Source: Triatoma infestans (lineage: Eukaryota > Arthropoda > Insecta > Hemiptera > Reduviidae). Taken from it: a stretch of DNA of 64,000 bases. Within the stretch, counting starts at the first letter, position 1. Each line of letters begins with the position of its first letter. The position numbers and the translations under genes are program-made. The stretch covers positions 1 through 64,000 of the forward strand of contig JAAEAF010014401.1 in assembly GCA_011037195.1 (NCBI GenBank), given 5' to 3'. A model generated the notes under the pieces. It saw nothing but the letters and a program-made list of their open reading frames with translations, did no database searches and had not been told where the DNA came from. Positions 55,101-64,000 of this stretch are shown here, one piece after another.

Positions 55101-57670
55101 TAATTACATGTGAGTTAATTAATGATTTACAACTTGTTGATTGTATGTCTATTTATAATCAATTAATTAACTGTATTCAAGCATCGAATCATTATTCAAT
55201 TTGTAGGGTACCTGATTTCTTAAAATTTACGAAACGATTTTAAGTATTGCAATGGCATTGCCTTTCAAATAACAAAAAAAAAATCTGAGTGAAATACTGA
55301 CACGACTTTGTTCTGGTGCAATTCTCATAGATCTAATTGACAAGATTTTTAAAAGTTGGAATGTTTACATTCTCAGAGGAGATACTGGGATCGTATCAAA
55401 TATGTAAATGAATTTTTACAGGAAATACATGTTTTCAGGTTATCTGGGTAACCGGAAGTATTTCTTTGGACAATGTTAGGGGAATGTAGACACTTCTCTA
55501 ATGATCGGTGCTGGTGGATGTATCCCTCTCAACACCCTGACAATTACAATACTCATACAAAACTGTGTAGATGGTCAATGTGTGCAAATACGCGGGTATA
55601 GCGAACTATAGCCCACCATCACTACGTTCACAAACTAACACTAATATATGGTACACTTTACAGACGACAAGATTCTGTGTACCAAAAGTAACACCTATCG
55701 GATCCATCAGTAGATTTTGCAGGTCGCATTGGATTACAAACATACATCTTGTAAGCGTTTGCGTGTACTTTATTTTCTTTCTTCCTGTTACTCCCGAGTT
55801 TACATACTGACTACCCACTTAGAGGAACTTTCACTTTGATTTGAAACACTTTTTTGGGGGAAAAATTGATTTGGGAGTATATGGGGGGGGGGAATTGAGA
55901 TAGTAATGTTCGCTGCAATGTGCCAAACCAGTACAGTCACTGTTTTAGTGGCACTTAACGGAACTGTGGCACCTAACGGAACTAAACTTTCAAAGAAAAT
56001 TCCGACTTTTCAGAAAAATTACAGTGGGAGATTCACACCTCGTTTTTTGCCTCTTGCAATAAAAGTTATAAAGAAGAAGCTATGTTAAGATGTAAGGAAA
56101 CGATCTGAATTTAGAATTCGATAGACATAAAAAATTGAAATAAGCGAACTAATTGACTCAGGTCACATACTTAATTGTTTGACGATGAATTGAAATTGTA
56201 TGAATATCTGTTTTATGTAAATAAAATATATTAATATTATTTGAAATAAATAATAAATGCGATATAAAAACAAAGAGCATTGCAGATAAAAACTCTATAT
56301 TTCTCTTCATGCACGTGTCCATTTTAATGGTTTCCATGTGTACGTGACCCTAATCAAAATGCAAACAAGGGTAACATTAATATCGAATATCGAATATCTT
56401 TATTTCTATGCACAAATTTATAGATCGTTGTAATTTAATTTTCATTGATATTTATCTATTGTTTTTATATTAAACTTGTTCATTAACAATTAGTATTGTA
56501 ATAATTGAATGTGTGTATGGAATCAGGGGCTACGCCCAAAACCTTCTGTTTTGCTATTTAGGCGAAATGAGAAAAAATCGCTCTAAGAAATTCCACATTA
56601 CTACTAGTAGTAGTAGTAATAGTTGTATATTAGTAGTAAATTACAATATTTCACTTCTATATTTTTTCTTCCTAATTCCAAGGTAATCATTTTGTCGGCA
56701 ATATAAAAGAGTTTCTTAAAATGGTATTCAAATCGTCAGGCCTTAAACGTTGAGTCAACGTTTACTCCTCTCCTATCCTAAAGATCTCCTGAAGAAGAGC
56801 ACCAATGGTATCCGAAAGAGGAGCAACAAGAACAACAAGAACTCTTGTTCTTTAAAAACTCCTCTGGTCATAGCCGTATAAACATCTCATTATAATAGTT
56901 TCTTTTTGACCAATGAGGAGAGCAAGACATTTTGGAGTTTGCCAACTGTACAGAGTTCATAAACTATGTTGTAATGGATGCCAGAAATTATATCTATAAA
57001 TATCATTTGAAGAAAGTCATTATTTGAAGGATATTCTAATATTCACTGGCAAAAGGGACTATTCAGGTAGAAGACCACCGTGACAGAAGAGTTCATAGAA
57101 CTTAGTCAGCTTTGTCTTTTTACCCCTTCTCACAGGGGAGGATTTGAACTACCGAGAGATGACATTCTTTCAAGACAGTCTGAATTAGACATTGAACCAG
57201 AACATTTGTATCAGGAATCGCTCTCTTAAATTCAGCACCAGTTTAAATGTTAACATTTGAGTTTCAAACAATCTAGTTACTAATTTGTTTCCTTGCATTT
57301 ATAAGTTAATTCAAGATTCAAAATTAATAATTATCTTGTGCATTTACTAATTTATAATATAGTTATTTAATTTAATTTTAATATATAATTATTTATTTAA
57401 AAATGGTTCTTATTCTCTTCTTCTAATACTTCAATCTCTACCTTAAACATACTCACTCAAAAGGTGCCTGCTGCTTGGGATATTATCAACCAGAATCCAC
57501 AAATTAACAAGTACGTAAAATTTTCAATTAACTAATTAAAAAAATTATCCATCAGATAATTTTATTGTTTTTTTCAATTATTTTCTCGGCGAAAATATCT
57601 TAAATATTTCCCATAACTGAATTTCTATTGAATTTCATTTTTAAATTTTCATATTTGTACCACTATACCC
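52196..57670. other. Non-coding region between the inverted repeat and the second gypsy element
   Basis: No supported gene. Fragments of the dispersed family at about 53,245-53,300, 55,395-55,450 and possibly 55,790-56,070. A TGTGAGAACTTAC...CACGACA stretch (52,713-53,150) resembles a solo LTR, but no target duplication is visible. A trinucleotide (TAG)n/(AGT)n tract lies at about 56,604. Confidence 0.35.
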
Positions 57671-57679
57671 TAATCCCTT

Positions 57680-59208
57680 GTGAATTTTGAATTTATGAGT
57701 GCTCTTAGTAGATCGCAAATTGTAAAAATATTACGCGACAATAACCTTTCTCAAAACGGCAACTTAAATCAGCTGCGTAGAAATCTTGAAAAATATAATC
57801 TTTCCCCAAGTAATTCATTCATTTCAAAAATGTACAGTATTAATAGACAAGATATGGGCATCGACGCCGCTGTTGAATACCTACTTGCACAGCAGCAATT
57901 AGCCAATCCTCCAGCCAATTAGCCAAACCCTTAACAATCAACGTTAAGCCCCTAGAGAAATTGCAATTAATAAATAGTTTGCCCACCTTCGATGGCGAAA
58001 ATTCAGCCAGTGTGTCCGCTTTCCTAGACCAAATTAGCCATTGCGCTAGCCTTTCTGGCTGGGATGAGGCTGCAAATTTACAAATTCTCGCACTTAGACT
58101 CTCAGGTTCTGCAAAAATTTTTACGACACAAAAGCTGAGCTACAACGCCATGGTACAATTATAACTTATCCCCTAATCTCAGAACGTCTTCAAGCTAGAT
58201 TTAGAAAGGAAAACCCCCTCTACCTCACGAACGGCTGATGTTATGACCACGGCTCTCATTCCTGCTTTCACCAATTCTGACAATTTGTTAGTAAATTAAG
58301 AATTGGCAAAAAATTTATTCATGCCCTTGTAGACACTGGAGCTAGTCACAGTCTAGTGGATTTTGCCGAAACACCTACAGTAAATGACTAATATATATTC
58401 AGTCCTTCCCACAGAATCACCAGAAATCTTCGCGGATAGAATTAGACACATTCAATCCGCCATAGTTTAAAAGCTCAGGCTAACCCACTCGAGGCCTTAC
58501 AAACAATTTTAGACAAACTGGCCACTGATGCGTTCCTGAAGTCACTTCCTCAACCGCTTCGTAATGAAGTACGAACAAAGTTACCTCAAAACTAGATGAA
58601 GCTCTTTCTTATGCCAATGCCCTAAGAGAAGTAAAGGTTTCGGAAACAAATCCTACAGTTTTCGCAGTCACCTCGAAAATTTCTACGCCTCGCACATCCC
58701 CATCTCCATGTCGTTTCTGCGGACAAATGCATTTCCATGCAGAATGCCCGCATCGAAATAAAAGTCAGAAACCACCATCAAAACCAACTACCACTCATAG
58801 CGTTTTTAATGTAGTTAAAAATAGGCCCTGCCGCTACTGTCCGGTCCACATTTTGACGTGGACTGCACAAATAAATTTCGACCAAAACCCCGCACTAACT
58901 TTGGCAAAATGCCTAAGAATTTTAATATTCCTAAAAATTGTAATCACAGAGTTTATAATAATAACCAAAGTTATAGTAATAATAACAATGCTGGAGTTTG
59001 TAATTCAAATAATTCACGAATTAACACTTATCCAGGTAGACTCCAATATAATCAGAATAATAATAACAACGAAATGGGTAATAACCTCCAAAGTAGGCCC
59101 ACTTGCCAATTTTGTTCAAAATTTGGACATGCGGCTCGTAATTGTTTCCAAATGCAGCCAAAAAACGGTTATGCTCACAGCCGCTCTCACGAACGGCTGA
59201 TGTTATGA
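57680..59208 (+). pseudogene. gag: Gag of the decayed gypsy element, with zinc knuckles
   Basis: An N-terminal SAP-like helix pair (LSRSQIVKILRDNNL, then LNQLRRNLEKYNL) at 57,700-57,800. A capsid-like segment (LPTFDGENSASVSAFLDQI) runs from 57,961 to 58,164 and on to about 58,200, interrupted by a misplaced protease segment at 58,224-58,370. Three Cys/His knuckles follow (CRFCGQMHFHAEC at about 58,711, CRYCPVH at about 58,830, CQFCSKFGHAARNC at about 59,104). Several stops; no longer functional. Confidence 0.8.
58224..58370 (+). repeat. Misplaced copy of the protease segment, copy 1
   Basis: Identical over about 140 bp to 59,189-59,335, including coding for ALVDTGASHSLVD. Here it interrupts gag and is out of its proper order. 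Confidence 0.93.
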
Positions 59209-59345
59209 CCACGGCTCTCATTCCTGCTTTCACCAATTCTGACAATTTGTTAGTAAATTAAGAATTGGCAAAAAATTTATTCATGCCCTTGTAGACACTG
59301 GAGCTAGTCACAGTCTAGTGGATTCGTTTTTGCCGAAATAAGAAT
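59189..59345 (+). repeat. Protease segment, copy 2 (in proper place after the zinc knuckles)
   Basis: Includes the aspartic protease motif VDTGAS, directly after the last knuckle as expected. A stop (TAAGAATTGG) is shared by both copies, so the duplication happened after decay began. Confidence 0.9.
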
Positions 59346-60059
59346 CTTCAGCATTCCAACATTATTTTAAAATCCCTGACTAACCAAGTAATACCTAATT
59401 ATGGCATCACGTATCTTTTCTTGCATGCGGACAATGTCGAAAATTCCAATTTTTCTGGCGAATTTATAGTTTTACAATTAAAAGGCAATTTTCAATTAAT
59501 ACTTACTTTAATCATTATCATTAATTAAGGGCAATCATTAATTTGCGTACACGTACACTAACACTCAACAAATTCAACATTTCCTTTTCAAATAGCGCTC
59601 AAACGCACCAAATCAATTCAATTCAATAGCTACCTTTACCAAAAACCCTGCAGCTACGCCAGAAAATTGTAGTGCCACCTCGCGCAGACATAATACAAAC
59701 ACGTACAAAACACTATACGATAACACAAACTATATACGAAAATTCTGCTCGACACATAAATTCTTCTTACACAACACAGTTCCTTACCTATGGATCTCTA
59801 TATGCCTAATTCTATCGTACACATTGCTAACAACGCCTGCACCATCAACCTTATCACTACCTCACATGAAATTACTATTCAAAACAATTTCAAATCGTAC
59901 ACATCGAATACGATTTTGAAATAGACTCACACCATAAACGCAGTACAAAGTGACACTAACAAAATCGCTCTATTTCAACAAGAACTTCTCATCAAATTAA
60001 CGCATCTCTCTTTTCAACAACAACAACAAGTTCTACACGCACTCACTCCTTTTCATGAC

Positions 60060-61020
60060 GCTTTCACACACGACAACAATTTCCAAACAAAATTTTCTGA
60101 AGTCACTCACCTCATTGACACAAAAAATCATGCCCCTGCGTCCTGCCGTCCCTATAAGATAGCCTACTCGGAAGCTCCCATCCTCAAGGCCCTCATGCAG
60201 GACAACGTTGACAGAGATATAATAGAGGAGAGTGAATCCAACTGGGCTTACCCCGTCATACTCATTAAGAAAAAACACGCCGATCACACAATAGTTGATG
60301 TTACAGACATTAAGCAGCTCCGAAAGCAATAATAGGCATGTGGTTGGTCTTCGCAAACTAAATGCCATCACTACTTCCGAAAATTACCCGCTCCCGGATA
60401 TACAGTACATCCTATCTGCACTGAATGCCACACGTTTCTATACCACTTTAGACATCAGCGGTGCCTTCCACGGCATCCTCCTTGACGAAGCATCTAAAGA
60501 AAAGACTTCTTTTGGCACTAATTTCGGAACTTATCAATTCAAAGTTCTTCCCTTCGGTTAAAAGAACGCTTCAAGCTCTTACCAGCGTCTCATGGACAAA
60601 ATTATGTCCGGATATACTGGTGACATCTGCCTCACCTTCACTGACGATATACTCGTCTTCCACGGGAAAACTTTTGAAGAACACCTTCATGCATTATTAA
60701 AGGTCCTGAAGCGCCTCCAGACTGCAACTTGTATAGACTTGGGTAAATGTCAATTTTTTAAAGACAGCTGTAAATATCTGGGCTATGTAATCAGTTCTAA
60801 TGGAATAAGGCCTGACGAAGAAAAATTAAAGTCGGTTAAGGACTATCCTGTACCTCGTAAATTAAAAGACGTCAGAGCATTTTTGGGTTTCATAGGTTTC
60901 TATCGGAAATTTATCCCAAAATTTTCTGAGCTTGCCAAGCCCCTCTCAGACTTTACAAAGAAAGGTGTCAATTTTCAGTGGAACAAGAGCGTCAAGACGC
61001 TTTTCAAGCTCTCAAATCCA
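60060..61020 (+). pseudogene. pol: Reverse transcriptase of the decayed gypsy element
   Basis: Motifs: DIIEESESNWAYPVILIKKK (60,215), LRKLNAITTSENYPLPDI (60,346), TTLDISGAFHGI, a VLPFG stop at 60,561, then the active site FTDDILVF (60,640) replacing YxDD-type FxDD, LGYVISSNGIRPD and FLGFIGFYRKFIPKF. Stops at about 60,332 and 60,559. Confidence 0.85.
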
Positions 61021-61549
61021 CCTTAATATCTCTACCTGTCCTAGCCTATCTAAATCACGAGCATGAATTCATCCTTACTACTGATGCAAGTAATATAGGC
61101 ATTTCCGCAATTTTACGCCAAAATATTAATGGCGATGAAATGCCCATAGCGTTTGCTTCACGTGTACTTAATGAAGTAGAATCCAAATACGGTACTACCG
61201 AACGTGAATTATTAGCCATCGTTTTTGGGTGTAAAACGTATAGATATATCTTGTATGGCTACAGATTTAAGGTAGTTACAGGCCACGCAGCCCTCCAATG
61301 GCTCAAAAACATAAAGATAGCCACAACAAGCTCTTCCGTTGGAGCATGAAACTAGCAGAATTTGATTTTTATATAGAGCATCGTTCCGGCAACAATATTG
61401 CACATGCGGACGCACTTAGTCGATATACAGGCTGCATTCAAGCCGAAACTGACGAATACTATCCAACGATAGGCCTCCTGGAAGTGCTAGAACTTCAAAG
61501 TAATGACGCTGAATGTCAGAAGTTACTTCAACACCCCACTATTCCTTAG
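60978..61549 (+). pseudogene. pol: RNase H and connection region of the decayed gypsy element
   Basis: TTDASNIGISAIL, TERELLAIVFGCKTYRYILYG, and HAALQWLKN where TDH is changed to TGH, then ADALSRYTG. One frameshift near 61,320. Confidence 0.8.
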
Positions 61550-62390
61550 ACCAACAGGGTTTAATAGTGCATACTGTTGACAGTTGTACGCTAGTGCCCA
61601 TTTCTATACGTGACACCATCATGAAGTTATTTCATGACATTGCTCTCTCTGGATATCCATAGAGTCCATATGACAGAATAAAAATGTTGTTTACTTGGCC
61701 AAATATTTCTGCTGATGTGCAAAACTATGTACAAACATGTCATAGTTGCGCTACTAGTAAGTCGCATAGCCCTCACAAACCCCCTTGGGTGATTTTCAAG
61801 AGCCAACAAACGTATTTCAGGCATTATCCATAGATGTAGCTGGTCCCATGGAAGTTTCCACTAATCCAGACGCAGGGAATACTATTCCTTACCATTATCA
61901 CATCCTTACCATTATTTGCCAATATTCTCGGTTTCTCGAGATGTTTCCCATGACAAAACAAAAGGCTGAGAATATTGCGCGGATACTTGTAAATGAAATT
62001 TTTACCCGTTATGGCACCCCAAGTACTTACTATCACATTTAGGTACCGATTTCACTTCTACCATAATACTTCAGATCTGCATCCTATTGAAAATCAGAAT
62101 AGTTAACACTACTCCCTACCATCCTGCTTCCAATGGCAAATTGGAACGAATGCATAAAACGATAGCTCGTAGTATCTCCAACTACTCACAAAACCAGTGG
62201 CACAGATATCTACCACTTATAAAAGCTGCACACAATCCAAGCCCAAATACCTTGACAGGCTATTCTCCTCATGAAATCATATTTGGGAGTAAGTTCAGAT
62301 TTCCTTGGCTAGTAAACTTCCCATCCCGCGACCGCGAAAATTTTAATATCCACACAAGGACATTGTACAATAACAAAGAGGCTAGATAAA
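61550..62390 (+). pseudogene. pol: Integrase of the decayed gypsy element
   Basis: A zinc-domain remnant (CHSCATSKSH, about 61,737) and a core with SIDVAGP (first Asp). The second Asp block is damaged at 62,040 (GTDF in a shifted frame). SNGKLERMHKT keeps the Glu (about 62,125). Stops at 61,661 and 62,040. Confidence 0.75.
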
Positions 62391-62652
62391 AATAACTATA
62401 CATAAAATAAAAATTACTAGAGCCAAATATTATAATCGAAATGTATCTAAACATCAGTTTCAGGTTAACGACAATGTTTACCTCAAAATTTTCAAACCTC
62501 AGGGCAAATTTAGTCGCAAATTTTATGGTCCTTTCAAAATAGATAAATTATATCCCAACCATACTGTACGCTTACGTATGGAAGACGGTAAAAAGATAGT
62601 ATACCTCAGTAAAATTAAAAAGGCATGTATCAGGAAAATGCCAGAATCCTAA
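62391..62652 (+). pseudogene. pol: C-terminal GPF-type module of gypsy Pol
   Basis: VNDNVYLKIFKPQGKFSRKF then YGPFKIDKLYPNHTVRLR, the conserved integrase C-terminal module. Ends with a stop at about 62,650. Confidence 0.65.
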
Positions 62653-63690
62653 AATAAACACCCTATGGTACTACGCGACCGACGTAAATCATAAAACTCT
62701 TAGAAATCATACCCCCTCCACATGACATACTTCTCAAACTCTATATACTCCACTACATGTACATACTGTAAATATACATATTAAATAAATAAATAAAATA
62801 AAAAATAAAATAAAAAAACAAAAAAAAGGAATGGAATCATAGTTAGTCTAGAGCGAAAATATATAAAGTATATATTGATATATTTTATTTAATGCTTGTA
62901 ATAATTAATTATTTTAATTCTAATAAATTAATTAATTCAATTATTAATTACGTGCCGTTAATTTAATCATTAATCTATGTGCCGTTTTAAATTATTGGGT
63001 TTTTGAACATTACAATATTCTTAAATAATAATTACCTATCTATTTTTGTTACGGATTCTAACATCTGAAGACTATGATTGGAATCATTGTTTAGATATAT
63101 CTATTGTTTTTTATACCATAATTTAAATTTGTTTGATATTTTGTATGATAATATTGATGTGTTTGTATTATATTTGACTAATTTATCTTTCTTTCTTTTT
63201 TTTCAGTGCGCCAAAAAAAAATTTAATAATTTATATTTGTAATTGTATTTTGTCTATCTTTTGTATTTTAATCTTATATTTGTATAATATTTAATAGTCT
63301 TCTTATATTGATATTTTTTTTGTAAAGGTAACTAAGAAGCGCAGCGTAGTTGAAAGAACTCATAGCCATACTACGGCCCGAATACATGTCCATACCCTTA
63401 TTTTAATAGCTAATTGTCATTACCTCTTAGCTGTAAGAATTTAAATTTATATAACCACTCTTTTGCAGGTCTAATCATCTTCATCATCTACAACCAGGCA
63501 TGTGCATGAATGTAATTGCATGTGTATGAATATAATTGCATGAATGTTGCATGTTAGTTGTAAGAATTTAAATTTATGTATCATTTACTTATATATAATT
63601 TAAAATGAAAACAAAAATTAGTTGGCTTCTCGACCAATTGATGGTAAAAAAAAAAACCAAAAAATAAATTTTGTAATTGTTTTTTAATAA
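62653..63690. other. Non-coding AT-rich tail
   Basis: No gene. An A-rich tract at 62,770-62,835, AT-rich inverted TTAATTAATTA segments at 62,900-62,960, and a TGCATGAATGTAATTGCATG-type short repeat at 63,500-63,560. Confidence 0.4.
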
Positions 63691-63700
63691 TTCACAGTTC

Positions 63701-63733
63701 GACGTTTCGACAAACTTTGTTTGTCTTCTTCAG
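63701..63733 (-). ncRNA. Hammerhead-ribozyme-like core at a Penelope-type end
   Basis: Minus strand: CTGAAGA, then a seven-base-pair stem GACAAAC/GTTTGTC with a 3-base loop, then GAAAC followed by GTC. This matches the CUGANGA...GAAAC conserved core. Penelope-like elements are known to carry hammerhead motifs at their ends. Stems I and III cannot be assigned convincingly, so activity is unproven. A decayed relative lies at about 22,560-22,595. Confidence 0.4.
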
Positions 63734-64000
63734 GAATAGTATAAAACAAAATTAAAGAAAAAACAAAATTATGACATGAAACACAAACAAAAAACCAAAT
63801 ACATAGGTGAGATTACAGTAGTAATGCTAAGTCTGTTTTCAAGTATTGACAGCTTCACAGTTTTCGTTCTTGCGTTCTTAGCGAGTTTTCACTGGAAATA
63901 CATGTTTTAAGGGTCTCCTGAATACAAAAAAAAAATATTTTTAGTGAACGGTCTCAGAATATCTCAACAACGAAAAGTCGTTGGAAGCTCAAACTTGGTT

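Larger units (their letters stand above)
57680..62652 (+). mobile_element. Decayed Ty3/gypsy retrotransposon (internal region)
   Basis: Gag, protease, RT, RNase H, integrase and a C-terminal GPF-type module occur in canonical order with many stops and frameshifts. I found no LTR pair within 1.5 kb either side, although an A-rich purine tract (about 62,770-62,835) could be the polypurine tract. Unrelated in sequence to the 35-42 kb provirus; no env. Confidence 0.85.

Overview
This is eukaryotic, AT-rich, intron-poor repeat DNA, most likely from an insect. The pointers are an env-bearing Ty3/gypsy element (errantivirus type), R1/Jockey- and RTE-like LINEs, a Penelope-like element, tRNA-headed SINE copies, Polinton-type DNA polymerases and arthropod-style TATA/TCAGT promoters. 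I cannot name the species. I see no convincing single-copy host gene; nearly everything recognisable is mobile DNA, much of it nested.

1-19.4 kb is a nest of Polinton/Maverick-like (adintovirus-like) elements. Element A (window start to 5835) carries a type B DNA polymerase gene with one frameshift, an intact secreted matrix metalloproteinase gene, two small opposite-strand genes of unknown function, and a GC-rich end finishing in ACT. A ends inside the polB gene of a second family, B(-), on the minus strand (5836-7126). A second B copy, B(+), lies head to head with it and starts near 9740. Its polB is split by a 6317-bp insertion, element C (9871-16187), which has AG...CT ends, inverted repeats of about 285 bp and a perfect 6-bp target duplication (agatat). 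C has no genes but holds CRE/CCAAT motifs, tRNA-like repeats and a palindromic repeat family also found near the end of A. Two Polinton-like elements have thus landed in two copies of the same polB gene.

19.4-34.9 kb is a graveyard of retroelements: a Ty3/gypsy RT remnant, a Penelope-like element interrupted by a LINE fragment with a 12-bp target duplication, several LINE RT and RNase H remnants, a SINE and copies of a non-coding interspersed repeat. 34,935-42,118 is a young, nearly complete errantivirus-type provirus with gag, pol, an intact env reading frame, near-identical LTRs and a TCAA duplication. Its integrase is broken by frameshifts and lacks the catalytic Glu.

42.1-57.6 kb holds more LINE remnants, a 61-bp x5 tandem repeat, a LINE ORF1 with duplicated upstream repeats, and a 1-kb inverted repeat around LINE RT fragments. 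57.7-62.7 kb is a decayed Ty3/gypsy element with three zinc knuckles and an internally duplicated protease segment. The last 1.3 kb is non-coding, with a hammerhead-like motif of Penelope type.
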